NCBI GenBank assembly: GCA_029204225.1
Contig: CM055112.1
Span: forward strand, 43,211,025 to 43,275,024
Reading direction: 5' to 3'
Origin: Diphasiastrum complanatum
Lineage: Eukaryota > Streptophyta > Lycopodiopsida > Lycopodiales > Lycopodiaceae
Length of the DNA: 64,000 bases
The first letter of the stretch is position 1. Every line of letters starts with the position of its first letter. The translations under genes were made by a program, and so were the position numbers. Below the pieces are notes generated by a model. That model did not search any database. It was given only the letters and a program-made list of their open reading frames with translations, and was not told the DNA's origin. Positions 10,973 through 21,984 of this stretch are shown in pieces.

Positions 10973-11073
10973 AGGCTGGCAGAGAAACATTTACCTTCTG
11001 TGAAGAAAGATGAAAAAATTTCTCTTGAAGTGGAGGACTTTAATGAACCTCGCAAATGGAATTTCAGGCTCAG
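10973..11073 (+). CDS. Exon fragment resembling the B3 DNA-binding domain of ABI3/VP1/FUS3/LEC2-type factors
   Basis: The exon is bounded by AG at 10,972 and GTAAAAG at 11,074. It encodes R-L-AEKHLPSV, then KISLEVEDFNEPRKWNFRLR. In B3 factors of the ABI3/VP1 class the corresponding stretch is a block beginning A-E-x-HLP, followed by an acidic I-x-x-EDx and W-N-(M/F)-(R/K)-Y-R, with an intron after that arginine, as here. The preceding RIVLPKK strand and the following FWPNNKSRMY block are not seen within several hundred bases. This is therefore a captured or orphaned exon, or part of a gene whose other exons are far away. Role if intact: DNA binding by a plant transcription factor. The residue match is from memory. 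Confidence 0.5.
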
Positions 11074-11076
11074 GTA

Positions 11077-11423
11077 AAAGCATCACCCTTTTTGAAAGTG
11101 AAGCCTCTGCAGGTGATGAATTAGAAAAGGGTAAAATTTCTCTTGCTGATGAAATGATTATGGACACAAGAAATGAAACCATCATGAAACTCTTTCATGA
11201 AGAAGTGGAGAACGTCGCATTGGGGAGTTCGTCTCACGAAAATGTTCCAGATTTGACCAAAGAACCTGATGTGAAAAGCCAAAGCGCTACAAAAGAAGAG
11301 GATAAAAAGCCTACTGATGCTTGCAAAAATGATACTGAAACTTGTGCAGGTGATGAAACAGAAAAGCCTAAAATTGCTGCAGCTGAGGAAACAAAAATCA
11401 GCACAACAGAACGCAAGAAGTAG
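11077..11423 (+). CDS. Acidic, lysine/glutamate-rich ORF of unknown function
   Basis: An open frame (nominal start 11,010) follows the B3-like exon in a different frame. From about 11,077 it encodes a hydrophilic, probably disordered protein with an internal repeat: SEASAGDELEKGKISLADEM near the start and ETCAGDETEKPKIAAAEET near the end share the pattern x-x-AGDE-x-EK-x-KI. It ends ISTTERKK then stop. It may be a downstream exon of the same transcript or read-through intron. No family is recognised and no signal peptide or membrane segment is seen. Confidence 0.35.
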
Positions 11424-11429
11424 ATATAT

Positions 11430-13040
11430 CTGCATATGAGGGTCTGGAGGATATCGTAAAGCTAGTTCCTTGATTCATTCTGAATTTGAAGTGAGAAAGT
11501 TGATGGAGTACAGCGGGCACTTAAACATCTTCGGTTTGAAGGCATTATTTGTGCCAAGTTGCATAGTCAGTTGTTGTAACAAAGCTGCTTGGATTCAGTA
11601 GAGAAGTCATTTGCTAGAAACTGTCATCAGTCATTCCAAAGGCATGTAAGTCGTTAGACATAAAAATCATCATTTTTACAAGAGAATACTCTTCCGGCAT
11701 TCAAGGATGTAGAAATTTCACATGAGATTATTTAGTTAACTTTGCTCTATCCAGAAAGTGGCAAAGAATAATTTCAACATGAAACAAAAACTATTGTTGG
11801 GAGTTTTCAAATTCTCAATAGCATTGCATGAATGTGTGTGAGATCAATAGGTGAGTCAAGAGTGCATAAATCCTTTAGATGTCCGATTTTCGAGAGCACT
11901 GAGAGTGACGAAGAATACGAATGAGAGTGTACCCATTAGCTACATGGATGTAGGAAAGCATTGAGGTGTTGCGTATAAATTTGCTGATCGATTAGCAATC
12001 CACAACTTACATACATTCTCACACAATGAATGAGAAATTAAGAACGGTTATGAGCTCAAAATCGTTGTCACAAAAGCATGTGTCCTTACATTCTCAGAGA
12101 CATTGGACTCATATGTGCATCAAGAAGTGCAATTCTACCTTGTGGAGGCCAGCCTAGAAAATGGCCTCTGATCCTAGTCTATTGGGATTTCACGTTTAAC
12201 GGACTTTCTTTTCTAGCTGACCTGACAGTGAAGTGTCACAACATGGGCCAAAACCTCTCTCACTTCACACTTGTTGGAAATGGTGAACTCAACGACCCTT
12301 TTCCAACAGTCACGAGTGTAGACACATTCGACATACTCGACAATGACTACAATCCACATACTCGACAATGACTACAATCCACAATCGACATCGACAATGA
12401 TCGAGAAGTACAATAGTTGACACAGTCGACATCTTTGGCGACAGTCGACTCATTCGAATTCGATGTCAAATTCAAAGTTTAGTCGTCAAGAAAAGCTAAA
12501 AACTCACCCTCAGCTAAAGCCACGTCACAAGAGTTAATACTTAGTTAATTAGAAGTTTAGTATAAACCTCTCTTGTAATGAATAGTTTAACTTTCTTGTA
12601 ATACGTCCTCACCGGGGCTATATATCAAATGACTGCAATAAAAACAAGAACACAAAGAGAAGTGTAAGTGAAGTGATAGAATATTGTGTGTCAGTCTATC
12701 AACTTCATACAATTATACAAGAGAAATTTTTGAGTACAATGTTCTTCCAAGCATTGTTAGTGTGATGTGAGTTCATCTCTGATTGCGATATTGTCTGTGA
12801 TTCGCATTGGCGTAGACATTAGAGGAGTTCTCAATATCAAAAAGACCCTTTGTAAAGAGAAATAAAAATGCAATATAGAAAACTTTGAAATTTGTGTCCG
12901 GGCAGCATGGACGTATCCCATTGGTTTCTTCTTCCTACCCAACACGTGCTAATCTAGCCGACGTCAATACCTCAAGTTAAATTTACTTGACTATGCTGGT
13001 TAGTATAATGAAATTTTCTAACTACAATAGTTATAGTTAT
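11430..13040. other. Non-coding stretch with LTR-like segment and MITE fragment
   Basis: No supported gene. Around 12,540-12,770 the sequence has an LTR-like appearance (TATATATC at about 12,620, followed by AATAAAA and a T-rich end) but no partner LTR, primer site or polypurine tract is found. GTCGAC/TCGACA-rich short repeats occur at 12,310-12,460. A MITE fragment begins at 12,817. Confidence 0.4.
12817..12950 (+). mobile_element. MITE fragment (CATTAGAGGAGTT family)
   Basis: It starts with CATTAGAGGAGTTCT followed by a C-to-T-rich block ending AAAAAGACCCTTTGTAAAG, the same terminal sequence as the complete MITE at 43,827-44,205 and the fragment at 63,123. The far terminal repeat is not seen here. 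Confidence 0.6.
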
Positions 13041-13184
13041 AGAAATACAGTATGTACAGTTACATAAAATATGTAATGCGCAGTAACTGTGACTATGTTG
13101 GCATTCACATTAGATTAAATGTGATACGAAAAATTGAAATTAAGTATCATCTCAGAGAGATTTTTCGCACCCAAGCTTTGAAAA

Positions 13185-15008
13185 TAGCAATGGCAAGGAG
13201 ACCCAGAGCTACAATCGATTCTGTGATTCTTTACAATGAGAAAGATGAAGCTGATAACTGGAAGCCAACAAAATATACGAAGAATTCATGGGTATTGCTG
13301 CATCCATCATCAAAGGGCAATTTTCGACAGAAAAGAGCAAAAATGGCTTACAAATCTTATTGGAAAGCAAAAAATTTGGAGTTTAAGACTACCCCGGGAG
13401 GTCAATCGATATCAGAATTCTTAGTATAACATGCATATATGCATTCAAAAATCAAAGTACATGAAATCAATCCTCATGATCATCAAAAATGTAATTGTAA
13501 GTATATCAAAACATATGCACTCTACAACAATCATAGGTGATATCCTTTATTGATGCTCTTTAGATTATGATTTAAATGCTTTAACATTGTTTTTTCTTTT
13601 AGATTTATATCCATCATCCATAAGTGAATGGAAGCTCACACAATCACTTGCAAGAATATTAGACGTGATTCACTCTGATGTAGGAAAGCTGCAATACAGA
13701 GGAACAAGTCCAAAGGAACTTGCAGATTGTGGTATCTATTTTTATGAATCTTCATATACCCCACAAACAGATGGAGGTTTTGACAAGCTCGACGCAATTC
13801 CATTGCCTAATTTTCAAAGTGATGAGCGGCCTACTCCTGACAGCATTGTTTCTGAATCCTTGAGATGCAAGCTACTCATTGATATTAGAAATGCTATGAA
13901 CATAAGCACAGGCTTGAAACTTGTTCACCTAAGTTGGTTTATCTCATTACATATATTTGCTGATTTTTTCTCAAGTGCTAGTGTTGGTAGGACACCAGCT
14001 TTATTTGTTTGCAAGGATTTATCAGATGAAACTTTGCCAGATCTCATGGATCAAGCTTGGGATAGTAAAACAAATAATGACATAGAATGCAGGATTTAAA
14101 AGTCCTCAATGATCTTTCATTATCATATCAAAAAGAAAATGCTCAGTCTCACATTTAGCTACCAGAAATACAAGAAATTTGAAGGTACATGGCTACCACT
14201 GGATCAAGACTTCGAACTAAATGGTCACACAAACCGAATGGAGATAAGGATTATCTACAATGAGGAATATTTAAAATTCGACCAAGACTAATTGTGGCAC
14301 AACATTTGTGGAAGTTTGGAAAGCATGTTGAGGAGCCTGATGTGGTTTTGGAGGTATATTTTATTTGCCTAGTATTGGTCTTTATTATACACAATGATTT
14401 TGAAAAAAAAAGGCTAATGCATGTACACTTTTTCTCTCTTGCAGAATACTACATTGGTGTCAATTTTTTGCACAATTGATAAGATAAGAACTATTGATTT
14501 TGGATCATCTTTGGCATTGGATGAAGATATTGTTGATAATTTTATTGATGAGGTCACTAGTGACTACACCCTGGGTAAAGGTTATGCATATTCCTATGTC
14601 TCATATATCCACTCACTCCACCAGTATTGACATTGATCATGCTTGCATGGATTCTGATCATCCTAGTGTCATCACATCTAGATTGTATCCAATCCACAAC
14701 ACCTTGTGAAAATCCTATCAAAAGCTCTATCCAGCTCATGATATCACCACATATAGATATTGTGCATCCCATCACACTCAATGTAAATCATATAGATTCT
14801 TCTATCTTAGCTACTCCATTAAAAAAAAGAACACGACTTGGATGCATTTTGACAAGATTTGAAAATGAACAAAGCTTTTTACGTACTATCCACTTGTCCA
14901 AAAATGTTTTAAATTCGTTGACCGAATATCCCCTTCCTCCTCATCTACATGCATTAGTTAAGTCATTTGATAGAAAGAAATATTCATGTTGGCTTGATAC
15001 GGTACCAC
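13185..15008 (+). pseudogene. Multi-exon gene of unknown function, frameshifted and split by a copia insertion
   Basis: Coding-like blocks: 13,185-13,423 (basic, MARRPRATIDSVILYNEKDE …), a GT at 13,424, a classical pyrimidine-rich acceptor ending TTTTAG at about 13,601, then 13,602-14,096 (DLYPSSISEWKLTQSLARIL …). Further blocks in shifted frames run to about 14,354, with HLWKFGKHVEEPDVVLE then GTATAT; then about 14,445-14,640 after a CTTGCAG acceptor, and 14,800-15,008. Stops and frame changes separate them, so it is decayed. The last frame runs into the copia at 15,009 and stays open after it (20,104-20,160). I do not recognise the family. It has no obvious membrane segments. It could be a host gene or the coding part of an unclassified transposon. 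Confidence 0.45.
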
Positions 15009-15828
15009 TGTGAGAAATTGGCAAAAATCTAGCTTGGTAATTTTTATGATAGAAGTTTGTAAGTGAACCTCACATGTGTGGAGGATGTTCCCACGTGTGG
15101 AGAATTGTAAAGTAAATAAAAATGTTTGATATAGGGGTCTCATAGAATTTCATAGTCAAGCATTTAGGTGTAGGATGTTGATAGGGTCAAATTTGGCATA
15201 GATGGCAAATTATCCATTTCCACTTGTAATGCCAATATTGAGCCAAAATAGAGCCAAACTTGTGCCAATTAGAGTGTAGACAAGTGTCATGCTTTTGTTT
15301 GATGAAGCTTAAGAGGTCCAATAGGATTTAGAGGTGGAACCTTGTGAGGTCCAATAGAAAATTGAGGTGTGCTTGAATATAGTCCAATAGAATTTAGAGG
15401 TGCATGGATCAATGGTCCAATAGGATTAAGAGGTGGCAAAGTGTGATCCAATCATAGTTAAGCATAGTGGTAGCTCATGAATCTATTAGTATCATTGTAC
15501 TCCTCCTTTTGGATCTAATTGATTTTGAGATTGAGTGGATTTTGAGTGTCATTGAATTTCTAGCTTTCTCTCTCTACCTGAGAGCTCATGATGGTTTTTC
15601 TCTCTCTACCTGAGGAGAGCAGCTTGTTTTTACTTAGAATACTTTTGGAACACTTCCCACACGTGTGAGTGAGAGTTGGAAGTGATTGAATGCATGTAGT
15701 AGTGTGTTTTTGCCATAGAATCAAAGATAGATCTTGAATCTCAATCTAGTCTTGATCTTGGTGCATCTACACACCTTAAAAGATCACAAGTACATGTAGT
15801 GGACAATCCACACGTGTGAAATTCAACA
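15009..15828 (+). repeat. 5' LTR, 820 bp
   Basis: Bounded by TG and CA, followed directly by the primer-binding site. It contains several G-box-type palindromes: CCACGTGTGG near 15,090, CACACGTGTG near 15,659 and 15,810, and the related CACATGTGTGG near 15,070. These would be plausible bZIP/bHLH binding sites controlling transcription of the element. CTCTCTCTACCTGAG is repeated twice (about 15,571 and 15,600). Confidence 0.95.
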
Positions 15829-15840
15829 TGGTATCAGAGC
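15829..15840 (+). promoter_or_regulatory. Primer-binding site (initiator Met tRNA)
   Basis: TGGTATCAGAGC starts immediately after the LTR's terminal CA, with no spacer. Confidence 0.95.
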
Positions 15841-16585
15841 CTACCTAATGTTACCATGCATTTTGATCCATTTGAGTGAAAACTATTCATCAATCTTGAG
15901 CTAGAAATTGTCAAGGCCCATTTTCCTAGCTATCTTGTTCAATTTTGGATCAAAAGAGATCAAAAGGACATTGATTGGGTCTGACCTGGTACTGTACGGA
16001 ATCAGGTGCTCAGACACGTGTGAGGAACATCCAATTTCAGTTTGGGAGTTCTCTTTCATGTTTGATCCAAAAATCTTGCTAGATAGCTTGTTTTGAAGCT
16101 ATTTTTGTCTAGTTTCTGATGCAATCAGTTTCATTCCATTTGATTGAGCCAATCAAAAGTTATAAGCTTTTGAAGAGGGTTAGGTAGGGCACCTAGACCT
16201 GGGTGGACACATTTGGTTTGGTCAAAAGATTGCTTGTTTGATCCAAAATCACAGTTGAATGCTTACCAATCTCATCTATATGTGATCTAGGCACTGTTTT
16301 GAGATCTTAGCCATTTTGTTTCATGCAATATCATTGTATTTGAGTCAAATTTGGTTTCTTAGTGTATTTCACACGTGATAAGAGTGTTTGATCCTAACTT
16401 TGCCCATACTCCATCATTTGATGTGAAGTAGATCTAGTTTTGGAGAGATTGAGATAGCTAGTGAGAATCATCTCACAGTTTGTTGCAAGATCTTGCATAG
16501 GAGATGGTAGCACACCATTATTGGATCCTATAGTGAGAGAGAAGCAACATTTTTTGTTCATCACTTTTATTTATCTCCACTTTAC
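15841..16585 (+). other. Untranslated leader of the copia element
   Basis: About 745 bp without a sizeable gag-frame ORF lie between the primer site and the gag ATG. It contains GACACGTGTGAG at about 16,013 and repeated TTTGATCC motifs (roughly every 80-200 bp). It probably holds the packaging signal. Confidence 0.6.
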
Positions 16586-17900
16586 ATGACTTCAATGAGT
16601 TCATACTTTTTGCAACCAAGTGAGAGATTGTCTACTTCCAATTATTCAATATGGAAGTTGAGGATGGAGTCCATCTTGATACTCCAAGATGTGACGGACA
16701 TTGTACTTGGGATTGAGGAGGAGCCTCAAGTCCTTCAAGAAGTACAGAAATACAAGAAGAGAGCTAGGATGGCTCTCCACTACATTAAGATTAATGTCTC
16801 TAATGAGATATTGAGGGAGATTGGTGATTGTTCTACATCCAAGGAAGCTTGGGATTGTCTCAAGTCCATCTATGAGGCTAAGAACACCTCTAGGATCCTC
16901 ACTCTTAGAAATCAAATATTCTAAAGTAGTCAAAAGAGTGATGAGAGTGCATCTAATTATGTTTTGAGAGTCAAGGATATTCATAGGGAGCTTGCATGTA
17001 TTGGTGACTCAATCAATCAAAGTGAGCTAGTCCAAGTCATTCTCAATGGCTTGAGAGATGAATATGACAACCTTGTCCAATCCTATGCTATTAAGGAGGA
17101 GCTAGTTTGGAGGCCCTTCAGAGTGTGCTTATTTCTGAAGAATCAAGACAAGAGTATAAACTCTTGAGGATGGACAAGCTATCACTCAATCATGATGATG
17201 GCAAAGTTCTATTTGCCAAGCACAAAGAGAGGAGTAAGAAGCAACACCATCACTTCTCTAATGACAAAGCTAAAAACCAAGATGTAGAGGAGGAGGATAC
17301 CTCTCATGCTTCTAATTCAAATCTCAAGAAGAAGATGATCAAGTGCTTTCATTGTGGCAAGAAAGGCCATTATGCCACCAATTGCTTCAAGAAGAAGAAT
17401 CAACTCAATCAAGCCAACATCACCAATGAGAAAGAAGACTATATTGCAAGTGATGGAGAAGGCTCTCTTATGGCATCAAGCTTCTCCTCTTCCACCTTCA
17501 ACAAGGATGACTCATGGTATATTGATAGTGGAGCATCTTCACATATGTGTGGCTCCAAGAACTTTTTTACATCTATTATGCCTTATGATGGAGTCAAGAA
17601 GACCATATACTTTGCAAGTAAGCATGAGTGCAATATTGAAGGAGTAGGGATTATTCCCTTGAAGCTTGCATCTTCTAAAGATCTCTTTCTCAACAATGTT
17701 CTTTTTGTCCCAAAGCTTACAAAGAACATCTTAAGTGTTGGCCAACTTCTTGATAGTGGCTTTGATGTCAATTTCAATATTGACAATTGTGTGATTAAGA
17801 AGGATGGTGAGATCCTTGCATATGGATCAAGATTTGAAGGAATCTACAAATTTGATCCAAGTGAGAGTGCAAACTCTCTTGATGTTTCTTATATTTCCAA
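16586..17900 (+). CDS. Copia gag and protease (with stop/frame break)
   Basis: Gag begins MTSMSSYFLQPSERLSTSNY and shows the UBN2-type core (SNYSIWKLRMESIL … CSTSKEAWDCLKSIYE … LNGLRDEYDNLVQS). A stop after QIF at 16,924 and a frame change near 17,107 break it. The knuckle CFHCGKKGHYATNC (C-x2-C-x4-H-x4-C) lies at about 17,344-17,385. The protease active site WYIDSGASSHM (DSG) is at about 17,518, followed by LFLNNVLFVPKLTKNILSVG. The open frame from 17,107 to 18,243 is otherwise continuous, 378 codons. Confidence 0.85.
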
Positions 17901-18243
17901 TATTTCAAAGGAGGAGGATTACACAAGATGCACATATCTTCTCTCTTCAAGTATTATGGTGTATGATTATTCCTTATTATTCAAAGCATATGTTGAGAAG
18001 AAATTCTCATTGAAGATCAAAGCTTTGAGGAGTATTGGAGCTCTTGAAGGAATAGCACCATATGAAGTTTTATTCAAGATGAAGCCTAAGGTTGATCACC
18101 TTAGTGAACTTGGTAGTGCTTGCTTTGCATATATTCCCTTGGAAACAAGAATGAAGGATGATCCAAGCTCATGGATCATGATTGGATACTCATCCATCAA
18201 GGAGGCCTTTAGTGTCTTTACACTCTCTATTTCAAAAATGTGA
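17901..18243 (+). pseudogene. Integrase remnant with catalytic core deleted
   Basis: Still in frame with protease, a scrap FKAYVEKKFSLKIKALRS (the segment that normally runs into the RSDRGGEF core) is fused directly to the distal part EGIAPYEVLFKMKPKVDHL … GSACFAYIP … IGYSS. The region with the D,D(35)E residues is gone, so the element cannot integrate on its own. The frame is preserved across the deletion, which is notable. Confidence 0.8.
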
Positions 18244-19157
18244 TGGTGAATAGAGATGTCATATTGCATGAAGATTCAATCTTGGAAGTGGCCGAGATCA
18301 AGGCTTCTCAAGAAGCATCACAAGTTATCCTTTTTGAAGGTATTCAAGTTATGATGGGGCCAATGTGTGAGGAGGAGTTTCTTCTTCATATGATTTCAAG
18401 AAGGTCTTCAAGATGCATGGCCGAGCCTTTATGGCTCACCTTACATGGCAAAGAGGGGCATATTTCATGTTGTATCTACTACAACACATTCATATATGCT
18501 TCTCTTCCTTTGCTTGAAATGCTATCTTGCTTCATTGAATTTTTTGGATCTCAAAGTTCAAGAAAAGCTATACTAGTTTTGTATGATGCTTATGGTATGG
18601 ACATGTTTCTTGTCATTATTGACTTAGATGTGTTTCCAATACTTTTTGAAAGCAAGATATTGTATTGTCAAAAGTATGCTCTTGGTTCTAGTAAGAACAA
18701 GATTGAGCTTGGTACTCACTTTTTTGAAAATCATGTTTTCACATGTTTTGAGGCAAATTGTAAACTCCTCTTGAGATTAAGTGAAGCATCCAAAGTGGAC
18801 ACTTACATCCTTGAGAGAGTAACTAACCTAAAAAAGATCAAGATAGTCTTTGATATCGAGATTAGATCCATCATGGATATAGTTCATTGTATGTGGACTA
18901 GTCAAGCTAGAAAGCATAATCTTGATAATCATCATTGTTTCACATCTTATGATCTTGATCTCCATGATCCTTATGAGGCTTGGAAGCCTCAGATTTCTCT
19001 ATTTATGGTGCATCCATCATGCAAGTGGAACTTTCAAGGCAAAGATCATCATCAAGCATGGAGGAAGCCCATGATAATAGTGGCATATTGGTGGAGCACT
19101 CTTCAAAGGCATTGGCAAGAGATCTCTACCAAAGAGATCTTATCATGGATATGGTGA
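18240..19157 (+). CDS. 305-codon ORF of unknown origin in place of the RT/RNase H genes
   Basis: It starts with a copia-like tail (NRDVILHEDS) but the rest (from about 18,400) has none of the RT motifs (no DVKTAFL, no YVDD) or RNase H motifs. It is rich in hydrophobic and cysteine residues: MFLVIIDLDVFPILFESKIL, HFFENHVFTCFEANCKLLLR, and DLDLHDPYEAWKPQ near the end. It stays open over 900 bp inside a young element, possibly by chance. It could be captured host coding sequence, in this or another frame (192-bp alternative frame at 18,980-19,171), or scrambled RT. I cannot assign a function. Confidence 0.4.
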   Translation: MMVNRDVILHEDSILEVAEIKASQEASQVILFEGIQVMMGPMCEEEFLLHMISRRSSRCMAEPLWLTLHGKEGHISCCIYYNTFIYASLPLLEMLSCFIEFFGSQSSRKAILVLYDAYGMDMFLVIIDLDVFPILFESKILYCQKYALGSSKNKIELGTHFFENHVFTCFEANCKLLLRLSEASKVDTYILERVTNLKKIKIVFDIEIRSIMDIVHCMWTSQARKHNLDNHHCFTSYDLDLHDPYEAWKPQISLFMVHPSCKWNFQGKDHHQAWRKPMIIVAYWWSTLQRHWQEISTKEILSWIW

Positions 19158-19268
19158 GGGTGCTGCTATGATGGATCCCTTGGCTGATCTTCACCTCTTA
19201 TGCATACCAAAGGATCCACTCAAAAAGATTTACAAACTTCTCAAGTGATCTAGTACCTTTCCAAGCTA

Positions 19269-19283
19269 TTTTTTGAGGAGGAG
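19269..19283 (+). promoter_or_regulatory. Polypurine tract of the copia element
   Basis: TTTTTTGAGGAGGAG immediately before the TG of the 3' LTR primes plus-strand synthesis. The relative at 47,286-47,300 has the matching ATTTTTTAGGAGGAG. Confidence 0.85.
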
Positions 19284-20103
19284 TGTGAGAAATTGGCAAA
19301 AATCTAGCTTGGTAATTTTTATGATAGAAGTTTGTAAGTGAATCTCACATGTGTGGAGGATGTTCCCACATGTGGAGAATTGTAAAGTGAATCAAAATGT
19401 TTGATATAGGGGTCTCATAGAATCTCATAGTCAAGCATTTAGGTGTAGGATGTTGATAGGGTCAAATTTGGCATAGATGGCAAATTATCCATTTCCACTT
19501 GTAATGCCAATATTGAGCCAAAATAGAGCCAAACTTGTGCCAATTAGAGTGTAGACAAGTGTCATGCTTTTGTTTGATGAAGCTTAAGAGGTCCAATAGG
19601 ATTTAGAGGTGGAACCTTGTGAGGTCCAATAGAAAATTGAGGTGTGCTTGAATATAGTCCAATAGAATTTAGAGGTGCATGGATCAATGGTCCAATAGGA
19701 TTAAGAGGTGGCAAAGTGTGATCCAATCATAGTTAAGCATAGTGGTAGCTCATGAATCTATTAGTATCATTGTACTCCTCCTTTTGGATCTAATTGATTT
19801 TGAGATTGAGTGGATTTTGAGTGTCATTGAATTTCTAGCTTTCTCTCTCTACCTGAGAGCTCATGATGGTTTTTCTCTCTCTACCCGAGGAGAGCAGCTT
19901 GTTTTTACTTAGAATACTTTTGGAACACTTCACACACGTGTGAGTGAGAGTTGGAAGTGATTGAATGCATGTAGTAGTGTGTTTTTGCCATAGAATCAAA
20001 GATAGATCTTGAATCTCAATCTAGTCTTGATCTTGGTGCATCTACACACCTTAGGAGATCACAAGTACATGTAGTGGGCAATCCACACGTGTGAAATTCA
20101 ACA
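19284..20103 (+). repeat. 3' LTR, 820 bp
   Basis: Same length as the 5' LTR with about ten substitutions and no indels noticed. It is followed by the target duplication ACCAC. Confidence 0.95.
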
Positions 20104-21394
20104 ACCACTACCATTATGTGGGACATCATTTTCATATTGGGGTCATATGTACATAAATTAAGCCTAGCGAGCGGTTTTCTAATGCCTGATTAGGTTTATT
20201 TTTTTTGACTAGCATTGATGTCCCTTTGAATAGTGTTGTCACATTAGTGCCATATGCAGGACCTCAATACAATTGGGGTGATTGGCATGCTCTATGGCGG
20301 CACCAATGGAGATATATGGTTTAAATTCCAATGCTTGTTCTTTGGAAGAGAGGCACATGCAAGGAAAAAGTGTTTCAAAATCACATCGTATGTACATCGA
20401 TGGGAATCTAGAAATACATGGAAACATCCAAGCACATATAAATAGGTCTATTTTTCACCCTTCATTAACTAATTGTGAGTTTGAAACGCTACATATGTGA
20501 AAGCTACATATGTAATGGTTTGTGCGATCAAACCTATTAAATGTGGTGAAGAACTATTCATCAACTATAGCTTCTATTGTCCTCTATCAAGATGTCTACA
20601 AAAAGTTTTGAGCCAAGCACAACCATGTGTGCTGTAAATATTAAAAGTACATCCTTTTCATTCGAGTTCAATTTGGATGTATTATTTGACTTCCAATTTG
20701 GATATGATTTTTCCTTTGGATGTCTTATTTAAGTTCACATTTGATATGATGTTTGATGTTAAGCTTTTACAAATAATGCTCAATTTTCAATGTCTTGTTT
20801 CAGTTGTAATTATAATATAATGTTCGATTAAGATGTCTTATATATGTTTCAAATTGGATATGATGTTTGATGTTTAGTTTTTAAAAATAATGTTCAATCT
20901 TCATGCCTTGTTTAAGTTTCAATTTGAATATGATGTTCGATTTTGAGGTTAAGTTTCAATTTGAATTTGATGTTCGATTTTGATGATGCTAAGTGTTTAG
21001 ATTTTACCACAAAATATTCAACTATATTCAAATTATATATAGTGGTTTTAATCTAATTAGCTGTACATTCTTGATATTCGATAGTTGAATTATAAGATGA
21101 TATCTTTTATTTGAGAACATGAATAGTATTAATAGTTTTATTTGTGTTTTTTCAAAATAATGTTCATTTTTTATATCCTGATTTGAGTTCCAATCTGTAT
21201 ATATTGTTGTTCAATTTTGATGTCTTATTTTTTTCCCCATGTTTGAAGGAATATGAATTGTCATCAAGCTCTAGTGATGATGATCACATACATTCCGTAT
21301 CCACCACAAGATTGGGATACAATGGGCCACATATAGATCAACTATCTCGTCGTGAGCAGATGGGATTATGAGCCATGATGAGAATAGATGATCA
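20104..21394. other. Continuation of the interrupted unknown gene, then AT-rich non-coding DNA
   Basis: The reading frame broken at 15,008 continues for about 17 codons and stops at about 20,160. From 20,600 to 21,250 there is a degenerate AT-rich repeat in which ATTTTGATGTCTTATTT-like and TTTGATATGATGTTTGATGTT-like phrases recur roughly every 60-80 bp, suggesting an old imperfect tandem repeat. A possible small exon (EYELSSSSSDDDHIHSV) at 21,250-21,371 follows a TTTGAAG acceptor-like site; this is weak. Confidence 0.4.
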
Positions 21395-21984
21395 ACAATA
21401 AATGCTCCACCCTATGGTACAGCATGGTTCCGACTGGCTCACACTGTAAGCCCCCCATTGTGATGAGAAGGCATAAGAATAGTTGAGTACCTAGCAGAGC
21501 TTGATAGCATCAGACGAGTGTCATTAATGACTAGATGGCATGAGTAGTCTTTATGATGGAGTAGTGAATTGCAAACTCGGTCGCGACGACACTGCGACCA
21601 AGGGGGTAGTGGGTATTACCCCCCCCGGGGTTCCGGGGGAATCGCGCCCTGGCGGGGGTTTGGGGGCAGCGCCCCCAGACCTACGGTATGGCTTATATGC
21701 ATAAGGAAAATCCGATGTCTGTAAGGAAAACCCTATTTCATAAAATTTCATATGAAATTGCTAGATGTGGGACAATGATTATAGATATATGTAAGTACCT
21801 GGTGTATCTTCAACTTTTTCCTTTCCTTGTTCCTCGATTCCACTGGTAGGTGTGTTCTCTTGAAATGTAGAATCTCCGCCCAGTCGTTGATTTGAAATAA
21901 CAATTCAAGAAAAAATGATTTGCTTCAAAAATCTGAGAATACCTATGTCGCACGACCCAGTTGTTATTAGATAGTGGCAATTCA

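Larger units (their letters stand above)
15009..20103 (+). mobile_element. Complete non-autonomous Ty1/copia retrotransposon with perfect target duplication
   Basis: Two 820-bp LTRs (15,009-15,828 and 19,284-20,103), both TGTGAG…TTCAACA, differ at about ten positions by eye (near 1.2%), so the insertion is recent. The five bases ACCAC flank it exactly (15,004-15,008 and 20,104-20,108). The primer-binding site TGGTATCAGAGC is at 15,829-15,840 and the polypurine tract TTTTTTGAGGAGGAG at 19,269-19,283. The interior encodes gag and protease but lacks the integrase core and all RT/RNase H; an unrelated ORF occupies that place. Mobilisation must have depended on enzymes from a relative, such as the family member at 46,555-49,135. 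Confidence 0.95.

Noticed and set aside
10973-11423. One continuous protein from the B3-like exon into the acidic ORF
   Set aside because: The two are in different frames and the exon ends at a good GT donor; joining them needs an unseen acceptor.
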